DNA of 64,000 nucleotides from Anaspis maculata (Eukaryota; Arthropoda; Insecta; Coleoptera; Scraptiidae): positions 98,072,935 to 98,136,934 of the forward strand of contig OX421962.1 in NCBI GenBank assembly GCA_949128115.1. Reading direction: 5' to 3'. The notes below the pieces were generated by a model. That model did no database searches. It worked only from the letters and a program-made list of their open reading frames with translations, and was not told the DNA's origin. This document shows positions 44,101-56,734 of this stretch, piece by piece. Position 1 is the stretch's first letter, and each line of letters starts with the position of its first letter. The position numbers and the translations under genes are program-made.

Positions 44101-45890
44101 CTGGGCCGTGGACGGCGCGGCGTACGTACTTATTCACTTGTTCAACCTTGTTACTTACACCTTGCAGCTTCTACTTGCAAATCAAAACGCTCAAACTATT
44201 CCCAGAGATTTGCGAAACCATTCGAATGCCTTAAAGATACTCTTAGCATATTGTTCCGTTGCAGTTGCTGAAAGCCTTATAACAGAGAAGGCGTCAACGT
44301 AGAGTATACGCTCGTTCATCGACTCGAGCTGAGAACAAGTACACCGTGGCAGAACAGGAACCAGTCAACTGTTCTTCTAGTTAAGTATACTTTCGATCGT
44401 GAGTCGGTAAACAGTTCTCGCGTGGCTCGTCAAGTTCCACATTTTTAAACACAAAACCGCACGAACCGACTCCCGGAGACTATACACCAGAAATTTATGA
44501 ATGGATATGTAAATTCCTATGACAATCATTGTTTGAGCGTCATAAAAGACACATCGGGGGTATAGGCATGCCATGGGCTGTAGGCTCAACAACGTGACTG
44601 AATGAACAGCTCCTCCATGCGGCATCACGGCGAGATTTTAATTTAGGCCCCAGCACAATAAAGGCGTCTCTGCCGCGATTGTTTCGAATTCTTAGGGCCG
44701 AATTACTTCCACGCATCGGAATCCAAACAAATTGAGCACCGTCATTGTGTCCTCCCCGGCACCAGCGCAGTCGGTCGGGGCAATCTTGCGTAGCGCGGAG
44801 TAAATGAGGTGCACACACACCGTTTTGCTCCTCTCTCTGTTCCCAATTAGACGTAATTCACCCGAGTGAACTTTAAATAAGTAATGTTAATGACTTAAAG
44901 TTGATTATAAACGGTTGAAGGGCCGCCGCCGAGAGAGAGAGGACGCGCCGCCAATCATCCGAGTGTTTTGACGGGTCCGCGAAGCAGAAGACGACGAGGA
45001 GGAGAAGATGCAACGGCGCCTGGATACGGCGACATCACCGGCGTCTGTTATGCGTTTTCCCTCTCTGGAATTACCCGCATACATTACAAGAGCTGCAAAA
45101 CATTCCGCGCTCTCCCCTCTCTGAAGCGCCCTTATGTATCAGAGCGCCATCTCTTTATCTACCCCCATGGGGGACCATTCGCGCTGCTTGTTAAATTCGC
45201 GCGCGATTCGTACAGTGAAAAACTGGTTATGTGTCGAGAAAAACAACACGCAAAGCCCTTGGCGAAGAGGTTCCGTAATTACGATTCGCTGGGCGATGCT
45301 GCGACAATCACGTGGCTTATAACTTGAAAGGCTTTTAATGCACACGTCCGGAAACGTAACCAAGAATTGCATACCATAGGGCTGTGCAAAGTTACGTTGA
45401 TCTGATAGTCGTAACCAAACTAGCATCAGTCTTGGACTAACAGCTGTGTGTGAGTGTGTAATGAGTTGGGTTACAGTTTCGTGCTGCTCCATTCTGTGCA
45501 TTACAAGTGAATTACGACGGTATTTTGGAAGCAGGGGATGAAGAGGTCTTCATCGCTTGACTTCTAAGTGAATTTGAAACGTTGCAGGATGCAGAGGGGT
45601 CTTTCGTTATCAACTGTCTTATCAAGATTGGGGTTTCGATTCAGCAGACACGGCGAGAAAGTTTTCAGAAATTCAGGGCCAAGTTCCCGACAGAGGCGTG
45701 ACAAAAGACGAGATCCATTGCACTAGAATTTTTTATTGCAGCTTGATTTTTACCCAATAAAGTTCATTCGATAATGTTGGAAAACTAGCTCCTTTTCTGC
45801 AAGGGCATAGGTGCTTCTCAGTCCGAGTCAGGGTACGACGTAATATCCCCAAGAATAAAAACAAAAGATGGAGTTCAAGGGGAAATAAAG
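44101..45890. other. no gene recognised; GC-rich patch near 44900-45180
   Basis: A GA-dinucleotide and CpG-richer patch (GAGAGAGAGAGGACGCGCCGCC near 44930) stands out from AT-rich surroundings. Open frames of 119-120 codons on both strands of this patch show no family resemblance. A promoter or CpG-rich exon cannot be excluded. Confidence 0.35.
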
Positions 45891-45904
45891 ACCACACAGA
45901 GGCC

Positions 45905-46782
45905 GTGATTGTTGAAGGAGAAAGAAAGAGCTACGCTGACCTCCTGAAGGCAGTGAAAGAAAAGGTCAATATTGGAGACACCGGGACACAAGTCTCGACA
46001 ATCAAGAAGATTAGAAAGGGAAACCGTGAGAAGGCGCAACACGCGAACCATCATTGCCGGAGAGTTCAACGCCAAGTCAACGACCTGGGGTGCCCAGGCA
46101 AACTGCAAGCGCGGAGAAATTTTGATGGACTGGCTGTCCAAACTGGATGCGGTGGTGCTCAACACGGGAGCCCACACTTTCGAAAGAGGCGAATACCGCT
46201 CGGTGTTGGACCTCACGATTGCTACGTTCTGCTTGCGACTAGAAGGAAGGCACCCGACGCCGACGTTGCGATTTGCGTGGAGGGCACTGAAATTAAAGCG
46301 AAGGAGGCAATAAAATACTTGGAGTCTGGCTTGGACCAAGCTTATCGTTCGAAACACATTTGGAGAAAACCGCGAAGAAAGCCAGCTTAACAATGGACAC
46401 AACACCTCATACCCAGAATCCGAGACTGAGTGAATCGCACACACGGGCAACTGAATTTTCACCTTGTTCAGGTCCTAACAGGCATGGGTGTTTTCAGACA
46501 TACTTGCGAAGGATCGGGAAAGCGGAAGATGCCAAGTGCTACTACTGCAGTGCAAGCGACACCATCGAGCACACAGTCTTCAAATGTGCCAAATGGGCAA
46601 ATATGAGAGCAACCATGAATGAAAAGCCAGACAAGAAGCTGACTCCAGAAACAATAACGGAGGTCATGCTAGCAAGCGAGGGAAGCTGGAATCGGGTAAG
46701 CAGTGGCATCGTTGAAATTGTGTCAGCAAAAGAAGCCGATGAGCGAGACCACCAACGACAGGTACCAGACACCACAAGATGA
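45905..46782 (+). pseudogene. internally deleted R1-like non-LTR retrotransposon
   Basis: Four pieces of one element occur in natural order within 0.9 kb. First is an ORF1 piece (GERKSYADLLKAVKEKVNIG, DTGTQVSTIKKIRKGN). Then comes an endonuclease centre (RTIIAGEFNAKSTTWG, VVLNTG..FERGEYRSVLDL). Third is an RT thumb-like piece (DVAICVEGTEIKAKEAIKYL..GLDQAYRSKHIW). Last is a C-terminal knuckle region with a long open tail (HGCFQTYLRRIGKAEDAKCY, C..CSASDTIEHTVFKCAKW, KKLTPETITEVML). The parts between them, including the RT palm, are missing, and each junction shifts frame. The endonuclease has GEFN where GDFN is usual, so the metal-binding Asp is replaced by Glu. Wording is that of R1-clade insect elements. 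Dead copy. Confidence 0.85.
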
Positions 46783-49700
46783 AGACCAGTCAAGTCCATC
46801 AGACAGACCACCCGCCCCCCCCCTGAAGCAATGCTCACGCGATCCCAGGGGGCGGATAACCACCAGGCATGAGGAGGAAGTGGGTAGGATTTGGCGGCGC
46901 CGGCGAGTGCCACACAGCATGTGGAAAAAGTATTCTTCTCCCGCAAAAAGGGTTCGACGTGAGCTGTTACAAGTTTTTTTCTCTGCCTCATTGTGTTGAA
47001 CACAAACCTGGAGATGGCTGGAACCAGACGATCAGAAGATTGTTTAATCAGGTTTCTCCAGTTGATTATCTCCTTTTCCACTTTTCCTGCGTCATATTTT
47101 ATTATGAAGACTCGATTGACCCACAGTCCACAAGGGCCAGCGACCAACTCCTACATCCGATGCTACAGCCGAACTTTTCTCCTCACCCAATCTTTGTACC
47201 GGTGAAACCTAAATAAATGAGCAGCCAATCTTGTGAATTATTCATCACAAAAGTTGCTATCGATGAAATTTTCCAAGCAAAACCATCTCACCCCGATACT
47301 TAACCCTTCTCTCGGGCATATGCGTACAACACTCGTTGGCTTGATCCTTCCTGATCCGCTCAGCCTTTCCATAAATTACCTGTTTAAAAATTAACCGACT
47401 TCTCGTCCATCAGAGGACGTGGAATAATGAAATTTTCAAAGTTCAAAAGATAAAAGTGCAAACGCCCCGCGCCAGTCCCGAATCGAGCACAGGTTAATCG
47501 GAATTTGTAAGCCAATCTTCCAGACGCTAATGAAGAGAAATAAGCACATTCGTCGTTTGGACAAGGGCCAGAGCGCGCGGATCCTCACGGTTGATTGCCA
47601 TAGAATATTGCATTTTCATCATCAAGTGCTTTCTCTTTCGCAGCCTGGCAAATAATAATGTGTTTTATCGATTCCACGGCACCCCGTGTGCGACCTACCT
47701 TTCGCTAGGAAAGTAAATTAGATGCCGGCGTATTGTATACCATCGAGTTGCTATAGTTACAGAATTAAATATACGTTACAAACACCCACGGTTGCCAACA
47801 CTGCGCTGGACGCGGTTCGAGTGTCAGTCTCAATTATTATTCGATTTGCGGATTTCGATGACGCAAATTTCTATTATTTGATTAGTTACGAAACGACTGG
47901 TCAAATACATCAATCAAGGGGTAAACAATGTTTCGTCCTTGCGCAAATTCGCATGGAATCAGGGAACCCTTCGTCTGTTGAACTAGGATCGGCTGGGCAA
48001 CATAATTAGCGCATCAAGCTGGGCTCGAAGAAAGATGACCGAATGGCATTTTATATCCTCTACTACAGCTTGAAATACATGAAATAAGGCGATCGCAACA
48101 GAGGGCGATTACTTCGGAGTTATGTAGCGACAACTGTCAATAGTGTCATAATAGAACAAAGCTGACAGGCTGTCATCCGTCCTTGTAGACCTGTCGTTTC
48201 TATGTGTTATAATAAATTAGTAATTTTAATCGTAGTGAATCAATTATTCACCAGATGCAGTTTAACACTAATATTTACACCAAATCAAAATTCATAGAGA
48301 ATAATAACTCTGGCTTAAAGGAGACCACAACACAAAATACAAGTTGGTCTCAGATGAAAGAGTTGTAAAAACTAGAACGATTGCATAGGGTCTTGTAATT
48401 TTACTTATCTCGTGGCGGGGGCTGCGACTATAATCAAGAACGACAATGACGTCATAGGGGCAAATTTTCACGGACTACCACGGGCATACCTGTACCTGAT
48501 TCCATTGCCGATGAGACGAGGACGGTTTCAAGCCTGCCATAATTATTACTGATTGTTTGAAGACAATGACGTTTGTCAAAACGACAACAGCAATAACAAG
48601 ACCATGGGAACGTGATAGGTGGAAATCGGAGATGAAAATCTAGGTGAGAACATCTTCCCAAGTGACGTCACGACAATATTTTCGAAACGATTTATCGGCT
48701 GATCGGACTCGTATAGGAAACTTGGATTTGTTCCATAAACTCTTAAACTACCTTCCCCATAAAATAGTCAAATAAAATATTGACTCAATTTTTGTGTTGT
48801 GATCTCCTTTAAGTAGGTATACGATACGATACTTGTCTGCGGTAAGGTACACGATTCCCATGCAATCGTTCTATTGAGACGGCACGAGACCTGACGGGAA
48901 GGGAAGAGATGGCGAAGATGCTTGGGTCTTTTGATTTTTTTCTTAATCCAACAAGAGCGGGGAAGTTGAAAAGAATTGGTCACTATTCAACACTGCGCAC
49001 AGCATGATGACAAAACTTGTCGTTGTAGGTTGTGAGTAAGCCACCATATGATTTTCTATCAACTTTAATTTAACAGATGAGGAAGAATGTGAGCCTCGAT
49101 GTCAACTGACAAGACCATTCATGGGAAATGACCCAGGTCAAGTAATTTCACCCATCATTCGGCGCAAAGGGATCGAGAGCAGACCTGAATTTTCCGAAAT
49201 CTTGCACCTGAAGTTGCAGTTTTCTTGATGCCAAGCCAAAAGGAAATACGACCTTTGGCAAATTCGTCAGGTAAGGTGTGCAACTTGCACCCTAGATGTT
49301 CTATGTTCTTTTGCCTTGATAGTGTTCGATCGCAAAGAATCATTGTTAAGTTGAAAGCTAAATCACATTATCACCTTCATACTTCATCTACTCCATGATG
49401 AGTCATTATTGAATTCTGGTCTCTTTTCTTGAGGAGGTCTACCACTATGAACTCCACTGGAATTATTATTATCGCGGCCTAGTTCAATGATAATTTATTG
49501 CATATGGGACATCACCTTGTGCGAAATGAAGACCCTGTGGTTGATTCCTGCCATGACCGTAGTAAGTACACCATTATGTTATCAGTCTCTAGTCCTCAAA
49601 ATGTATAGGCACGGTTTTGAACTCAATTTACCTTTTTGCTTCTGTGATAATTATACCGAAAACGACTTTCTTGTCCTGAAGATTATCCCAGAGGCCTCAA

Positions 49701-50129
49701 GACAATTATGGTAAGAATATTACTCTACACTCCACTTCTTCTCTGAAAAACATACAAATGTTTCTATAGACAAGAAAGGTGAGTCAGTACAGAGTGACGC
49801 TGGTGTACCTAACTCTTTGGAATCTACTCCTCAATCTGATGCCAACAACAAATACAACAGCAGAAAAAACCGAAAACATGTTTATGATTGTCGAACTGCG
49901 CCTACTCTTCAATCCAGTAACAGCTTTGACATCGACACCGAAGACAATTTAAATTGCTTTCAAAAGAATTGCTAACAACGCTCAATTTGCACTAAAAACT
50001 TAATGAGGACACTGAAACAAGTAGCTACCTCAACCATCTACGTGAGAAATATCCCGGAAAAGCTTGAAGACGAAATACAAAATATGGTATGGATGCTGCT
50101 AGATAGTCAGTAAGCATGTTGAAAGATTC
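46783..50129. other. no feature recognised
   Basis: No supported gene. A Ser/Asn-rich stretch of open frame near 49770-49970 (SVQSDAGVPNSLESTPQSDA) might belong to a decayed gag/pol upstream of the gypsy RT scrap, but this is not demonstrable. Confidence 0.4.
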
Positions 50130-50475
50130 GAATGGAGAACAACTCGAAGCAAATCGCCGCTGTCACCATCCCAAATCGTGGTTTGTTCCAGTTTAATAAA
50201 TTCCCATTTGGATCACGTAATGCACCAACAACATTCCAACAACGCATCAAACGAGCAATGACTATAGCCACGACATGAAGAATGAAAACAAAAGTGCTTT
50301 GCTATCTTGAATTCTTGACGACGTTCGGTCGATATCGTTATCGTCGGCGAACTCGTTCGAAGTGCATGTGGACATGTTGCCGGTGGTCCTGGGAAAGGTC
50401 CATAAAGCTAGCTTTGCCAACCAGCACTTACTCGAGAAATGTCTTCAACCGGTATGGACTTTTACTGGAAAGTAG
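50130..50475 (+). pseudogene. Ty3/gypsy reverse transcriptase scrap
   Basis: The plus-strand frame reads NNSKQIAAVTIPNRGLFQFN, KFPFGSRNAPTTFQQRIKRA (the F.....PFGL.NAP.TFQ..M block between RT motifs B and C), then in another frame LDDVRSISLSSANSFEVHVD and MLPVVLGKVHKASFANQHLL, which correspond to the DD..I.S...EEH...L..VF..L..A.L region. The YLDD box is damaged (stop before LDD). No LTRs or other domains are visible nearby. Confidence 0.75.
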
Positions 50476-51712
50476 CAGACATCGTGAATATCCCAACATC
50501 TAGCGCTAGGAAGGAAGGTATACTACTAAACAATGGCAAGTTGCGTTAGGAAGTTCTCATTCTGTTCAAGGGGTGTGTCTTGTAGACTGTACAAAAATTC
50601 CGACCACCATAACCTTCCAATGAATGAATAAATGGGTTGAATGAACAGGACTATGGAGACTTCACGACGACAGGGATATAACGTGGATTGAACGGGGAAA
50701 TTCTCTCGCGAGAAAGACAGCTCGCGAAGGCGAAAAGGGCACAAGGTCACCGGGATAGATCGAAAGTTTCAAGAACATCCACGCAAGGAAATGTATACAG
50801 CTTTAGAAGTTTTTAACTGTATTTTTCTACAGCACATACATTTTTGCACACACCAATCGATGTGCAATCAATCAAGCCTTGTTTTCTGGCAACAACAGCT
50901 TGTCACTCACACACATGCATCCTATATGTTACGTCGTTACAATATGAATCAAAGTGTGAGCATAGGCAGGTACTCCACAATTGCATGCAGAGATGGTTAT
51001 CTGGCAGGCAATAGGAAGTTGCACCACATGGAACAACTAATTTTCATTCAGCCTTGCACTTCTTTTACATTATTCACGCTCCTAGTATTGTTCTACTTTG
51101 AACTAAAAATAGTAGTTGTGTGGCACTCGATTTAGGACATCACACAGAGAGAGCGGAACATTACCAAAGGGCAGCCTGGTATGCAGCGTTCAAACTGGCC
51201 AAACATCAGTGCATCATGAGTGTTGATGCCGAAAGCGGCACTAATTTTTAATTGGTTAATTACTGTGAACGACCCCTATAGGCCATGTTAATAAAAACCA
51301 AACAGCACCTTGTTGGATGGCGTCGTGTCGGAAGCTGAGCCTGAGCGGCATTTAGTGTTTTTTGTGAATATTTCACGAGCTGGGGGTATCACAACGACAA
51401 CATTTTGTTGGGTTTATGTGTGTGCTAATTTACGTACGGTGTATCGGAGTGTAAAATGGGTTATTTCAATGAATATTGCAGTAATTGATATTCGTGCCCG
51501 GGGTAGTGAAGATAATTAATTTTGGACGCCATGTCCACAGCAACGCTCAATTTAAATATTCATTTTGGTTCAAAAATATGGGACCGCATTCGGATCAATA
51601 GTGCAATTTGAAATTGAATTGATTGAGATCGTTTTTCCATGATGCAGGTTGAGTACGGCTGAAGCAACACTGTCAGTCAGAGATCAACAATCATAGAGTT
51701 TGCAGTAAACTC
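50476..51712. other. no feature recognised
   Basis: No supported gene or repeat. Confidence 0.45.
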
Positions 51713-51715
51713 CTA

Positions 51716-51958
51716 GGCCCGTATTCATATCCCACTTTTAAGCTAAAAGCGCTTTTAGTGCGATGCGCATTTAGGGGCATTTCTCATATTTTAGTGTTCA
51801 AAAATACAAATCAACTCGCAAATTATTTGCAATTAAGCACATACAATCGCTCCCAATCGCAATAATGTATTTTTGAACACTGAAATATGAGATATGCCCC
51901 TAAATGCGCATCGCACTAAAAGCGCTTTTAGCTTAAAAGTGGGATATGAATACGGGCC
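51716..51958. mobile_element. 243-bp MITE with about 95-bp inverted arms, CTA target duplication
   Basis: Both ends begin GGCCCGTATTCATATCCCAC and remain almost identical when inverted for about 95 bases (through TTTTAAGCTAAAAGCGCTTT, GTGCGATGCGCATTTAGGGG and GTGTTCAAAAATAC). Only about 50 bases of AT-rich loop lie between. CTA flanks both sides (51713-51715, 51959-51961). It has no coding capacity. Near-perfect arms suggest recent activity. The 3-bp duplication and GGCCCGTATTCA tips fit PIF/Harbinger-type MITEs. Confidence 0.92.
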
Positions 51959-51961
51959 CTA

Positions 51962-53772
51962 ACGTTTAACAGAACAGTTTGTGGAAGCACAAGCTTCAAG
52001 TTTCGGAAAGTTTTATGCTTGGATAGAACAGATACCAAAGAAGATAAGTTATTCTTAGTCTTGCGGTCTATGATGTCTACCCCTCAATCTCGCAGGTTGA
52101 TGGTCATTCCTGTGCCGTGCAAGCACTTGATGATGATTGCGATTGATTGAAAACTTGGCAATGTATTGCTAAATATAGCAAAACAAACGTCTGAAGGTGT
52201 GTTCTGGGACGCTTCACAAGAAAACTTGACAATATTTTGACTCTTGCAGAACAGTTGAGTGGGTGCGGTGGTAGAAAAGATAAATCTGCACCATGCGAAG
52301 ATTTCAACGTTTTTCGTCCTTTTCGAGAATATCTTCAATCTACTTAATTGATGAGACTATACTCATTGGATGCCGAAAATTTTTTTACAAAGAATCAGAC
52401 TAGTATTCCAATCTTATTGTAGTAAATAATACAGTACCTTTTCCGATCTTATTGTAGTAAATACTACAGTACCTAAGTAAGGATTCACCAGAATCTAACA
52501 AATTGAGGGTTTTAGTTCAGACTGGTGGTGTTTTTGGCGGATTGAATTTTTTTTACAGAACAGCTATGATGCCAACATGCCCTCCTACACTCTTGTTAGA
52601 TTCCCACACTGACGTATAATACTAGACCGAGTTGTTTACATCCGTGCATGCGACCGAGACCTAAATCCAGTATGGCCGACGTCAGGAAAATAACAATATG
52701 CAAGTATATCAACTGAGGTGAGCCCGCTTAATGAATGCAGGGCCAATGTGTGGATCTTTACTCCAAATCGTCAATATACTCAATTCGGTACTATTTTTTG
52801 GGAAGATTTTCCATGTCTGATTGAAAATTGAGAAGTAAAGTAGGAGTAGAGGTAGAGAGTAGGGATTGAAATCCAAGTGATCACACCTCGTATTGTAGCA
52901 CCTTGATGTGAGTCGCGCGCTGCGGTCAGCTGATCGCGTTGCATGCTGTCACACGTCACACCATAGCCAGCCCATTTCTTTGTTGCTCATTATTATTTGT
53001 CGTTTCATTCGATATTTTGCTTATTTCGCCAAGTAATAATGGTGCCGCAGTGCCAGGTGTGCAAAGCTTCGGCAAACCGGGAGCATACATTGACGTTGTT
53101 TTTGACCTTCATTTGTTTTGCCCCCTTAACATCGAGAGAACGCTGCAAGCACGTCTATGTGTCGTCCTGATAACAAACTTCCACGCCCCCCCCACTTTCC
53201 CTTGGTCCTAGCGGTTCTCGCGCGTCAACACACTGTGTAATGGGGATAGGAAAGATCCGTCTAGTACTATACGTCAGTGGATTCCCAACAGGCTATTTCG
53301 TTTGGGCAGGTGCGCATACGTAAAGGCGCCAAATTGTGAGAAAACTTTCGTACACCAGTCAGTTTAATGACAACGCTGCATGCTATCTACCCCCCTGACC
53401 AGCTACTGGTTCCTGGCTGTCACTTTTACACACACCCCTTATCATTTGTGAAATTTTAGGTGCACTAAAATGTTCTTCTTGAGTCATTCCAGAAATTGTA
53501 ACGATTCTAGAAACGTAAAAATTTCGAAAATTAGGTTTGTCCAAATTTGTCTGTTTTTACTGGCTCATTTTGCATATAATTTCTGAAATATAGCAACAGC
53601 AACCACTATAAGCATGGAACTTTAGCAAGATAAGATGGGTGGTGTTCTTGCTCAGCAAGAACTAATTGTTGTGTTCAATAATAGTTTCAATAGTGACGAA
53701 TTTTTCGCGGACCCATTGTAAAGCAAGAGATAGCTTTTTAATTATTTACAGTAACCCAGAGTACAAAATTTT
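51962..53772. other. no feature recognised
   Basis: No supported gene. A short tandem duplication (CTTATTGTAGTAAATAATACAGTACCT-like, twice at about 52412-52473) is visible. Confidence 0.45.
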
Positions 53773-54255
53773 GTGTGCAATGTTGTCGATAAGCATTCAG
53801 AATCATATATTGGGTTTTATCGGCAATCAAATCGAACATCTATAGGAAGACCTTCAACTGGGGCTGAAGAACAACTTCTCATTGATCTAGTGTTCTGCAC
53901 CAGAACACTTTCCCTGATTCAATCGGCAATTTTTTTGATCATCCTGTTTTGTCACAGTGTCAATATCCTGTCAATATTGAACAGGTTTGATGTGGGAACA
54001 GCAACTGATCAGTGATCATGGGATTGTGAGAAAATTCTTAAATGCACTGTTCGACTTGACCCGCACAATCATTAATTAGATGGCCAAGTGGAGATCATTC
54101 ACAACAAATGACAAAAGTAAAAAATACCTGATTTCACTGGAATGGGTTTTCCAGACAGATTTAATTGGTGTTATTGATGGAAAATACGTCAGAATCAGGA
54201 CGCCAGGAGAGCATGGCATCAACCTACATTTGTAGAGAAACATTCCCAGCCATCA
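53773..54255 (+). pseudogene. PIF/Harbinger-like (HARBI1-type) transposase relic
   Basis: Upstream part: RTSIGRPSTGAEEQLLIDLVF, matching the LS.EEQLLI.LRF block that precedes the HTH in Harbinger transposases. Downstream part (about 54135-54225): ISLEWVFQTDLIGVIDGKYV, RIRTPGEHGINLHL, matching the FP..IGAIDGKH+RI..P..SG..Y block, whose D of IDG is the first catalytic Asp. The following YYNYK..HSI block is broken by a stop. The DNA-binding myb-like partner gene was not found. This relic makes Harbinger a plausible source of transposase for the 3-bp-duplication MITEs of this window. Confidence 0.65.
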
Positions 54256-54560
54256 TCCTTCTGAATAGCAAGTATAGCCAGAATAACTGATGGCAAATTT
54301 AGGTGGAGTGGGAAACAGCGTTCCCGACTTCGCTTGAGGAGAATAAGCTTATCCTTTGTCCAAGTGGAGCATGTCTCTTCTTCACCTAGTTATTACCTGG
54401 CTCTATTTATTACAACCTTGTAGCACGTTTACAATTTCAATCACGTGACATAACAATATTTTGTCTGATATTGAGTCTGCTTGGATTGCTTCGCTAACGA
54501 ATTAGATAATACAGGCGTCAGCTTGCTGGCTTCGAGATACTCCGCGGCACAGCAAAGCTT
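54256..54560. other. no feature recognised
   Basis: Possible continuation of the Harbinger relic, but no motif is readable. Confidence 0.35.
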
Positions 54561-54569
54561 CTTTGTGCG

Positions 54570-55260
54570 TAACCTAGAATGCTAATACAAAATATTGGAA
54601 ACTCTGCCAACTGGCGTACAGCGAGTTCAAGGGCATTCAGGTGTGCGGTGCCGGAACCGCAACTTTCTCGCACACGCCGCAGCATCCCACTCATACTCTC
54701 CAAAACGGCATCCAGAATAATTTTGGGAAGATTCCGAAACGGCGAGCACGGAAGCGGTAAGTGGCACACGCGATCCCCTCCAGGAAACCCACTTTCGGAT
54801 GGCCTCTGGATGCGGATAATTAAGGTCCTTGGTGTGCGAGTTCCCAATCAACGGCCAATTTCTGCGGGATAACGTTATATCCCGGGCCATCGCGAGAAAC
54901 AACGTTTCCGCCGCTGCTGTTGCTGCTGCGGCCGGTGCCGTCCGGATGATGGGGGAGAACGACCGGCCGACGTCGTCGACGACGGCGGACGTCGATTCCG
55001 TGGGGGGCGCCAAGCGTTGCGGTGCCAGGCGGCTAGGCGCCAGCCTGGCGCGCTGGCGACGTGCCTACTGCTCCCATATTGATTTCCGCGACCATCCCGC
55101 TGTTCGGAGCAGAGAGGTCGACGACGGTGTCTTCTCCTCGTGCTGATGTTGACAACACCACGCGGTGTGTCGCGGCGTCTCCTGCCCCCGTTTCCCAATT
55201 GTCGGAGAGTGGAGGGACGGGCGAGAGAGTGTTCTGAACCGCAACATCGCCTCGGGGACT
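54570..55260. promoter_or_regulatory. CpG-rich block, possible CpG island or GC-rich exon
   Basis: From about 54860 to 55240 the DNA is strongly GC- and CpG-rich (CGACGTCGTCGACGACGGCG, GCCGCTGCTGTTGCTGCTGC), unlike the AT-rich surroundings. Open frames of 97-137 codons on both strands arise from the composition (A/G/R-rich) and none has a recognisable domain. It could be a promoter-proximal island, an exon or a foreign insert. Confidence 0.4.
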
Positions 55261-55920
55261 AATGTGAATGCGGCATGTTGGATTCAACCGGCAATTTTCT
55301 TGGTACAAGTTATTGGTTGGAACTCTGCAAAACTCCCGCAGACACGTAATATTTGTCTTGTTCTGAGGTGCAGGCATGTTGGGAGTTTTGTGGTGCAGGA
55401 GTGCATGGGTAAGCTTGCGCGCTTCCTCTTTGAGAATTCCATTCACTTGTCCTCATTCGTTTTCAGTCTCTGAACCAATACATCGACCTTCACCTCTTTC
55501 GGACCTAGATGAAAGCACTACATTTTTATTTCCAAGATGTTACACAGCATTGTCCCCTACCTTGATCATTGCACATGCAAATCATGCACATTGCAAATCT
55601 TCTGGTCGTTACTCCGTGACCAAGGATAAGAAAGATCTTGTTCGATTTGATGGTATTCTGCCTATTAGCTCCTCTGCAGTAAACCCATTAACGATACACA
55701 CTTGCTTATTGGATTATAAAACCGATGAAAACCAACTTGTTTTTCTTTGTTAGCCTTGTTTCCACCAAACAAACACTGAGTTTCTTTTTCAAGAACACAA
55801 AACAATTCTGTCTTCACAGTTAGTTATAGTAGCTGAGGTTATGGAGACTAAAGCTGTTTGTGTTTTTGAAAACTGTCTAATTGGTAGAGATCAAACAGGC
55901 AGTAGAAGATGCTCCCTCTA
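55261..55920. other. no feature recognised
   Basis: One 125-codon frame at 55376-55753 (plus) has no recognisable motif. It may or may not belong to the LINE relic that follows. Confidence 0.35.
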
Positions 55921-56500
55921 AAATGTCTCATGAATGTGTCAAGTATGACAACCGTCAGGACAACGCTCATGGGTTTGCTCAGCAATGTTCTTCCGCTTTT
56001 GTTAGTTCCGCTTACCCACCGCCTGGACAACCTACAGATTAGTCTCTGAAAATCGGTATTTACTGACCGTTCGGTGGAAGGCCTTCGGCCGACCTATTTA
56101 ACCTCATACAAAGAAAAGTGTGAATTCTCGACGATCTGGTAACGAACAAATATACTTATGTCCTGTTCAAAAGAATGGCAGTAGGAGTGTCATATCCAAC
56201 TACAGACCCATTTCTTTCCTGAATAATTTTAGCAAGGTTTTTGAGACGGTGTTACATTTTTTTATTCATAACCATACCTCCAGGTTGATGTCACCGAGTA
56301 AGCATGGTTTTATGAGGAGTCGCTTGACTACAAACAACCACCAATCTTATGTGTAAGACTCAGTTCGTCAGTGAAGTTGTGGATTTCAGTGGTCAGGTTA
56401 ACGTTATTTAGATCGACTTCTCAAGATCATTTGAAACGCTGAACCATGACATTCTCTTCAGTCGGCGAAATGCGAAATTTAGTCAAAAGGGTTCGTCTCT
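55921..56500 (+). pseudogene. non-LTR retrotransposon RT relic (pre-RT and fingers/palm A)
   Basis: A pre-RT block (HGFAQQCSSAFVSSAYPPPG, resembling the FA.HFSSVF block) is followed by SVISNYRPISFLNNFSKVFE, then SPSKHGFMRSRLTTNN (the S..QHGF..GRST.TN block), and in the next frame IDFSRSFETLNHDILFSR (palm A: DFSKAFDTLNHDIL; here the second catalytic-region Asp of FD is Glu). Frameshifts and stops break it and nothing after palm A is readable. The wording is that of Jockey/CR1-group insect LINEs, different in detail from the other RTs in this window. Confidence 0.8.
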
Positions 56501-56734
56501 GTGTGACTAACGTATGTAACATAAGTTTTTCAGAAAAATTTCGGAGCCGAGGAGCATTGACCAAACAGTGAAGTATCAATTCGCCGTTTGGCACAAACAA
56601 TCTTTGGATATTGTGTTTTCAATTGACAGTTCAAGTTTTGCAAGAAAGTTTTGAAAAATGTCTCACAAGCTTGAGATGCGGAAGAGCATCTATTAGTTAG
56701 TTGGACGGCTACCTAAATGTGAAATAGTTACCTT

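Noticed and set aside
45875..47147. Minus-strand frames of 195 and 201 codons
   Set aside because: Antisense to the R1-like relic, whose sense reading has recognisable ORF1, endonuclease and C-terminal blocks.
54518..55446. Frames of 97-137 codons on both strands in the CpG-rich block
   Set aside because: Long frames on both strands at once are expected from the GC bias; none has a domain-like pattern.
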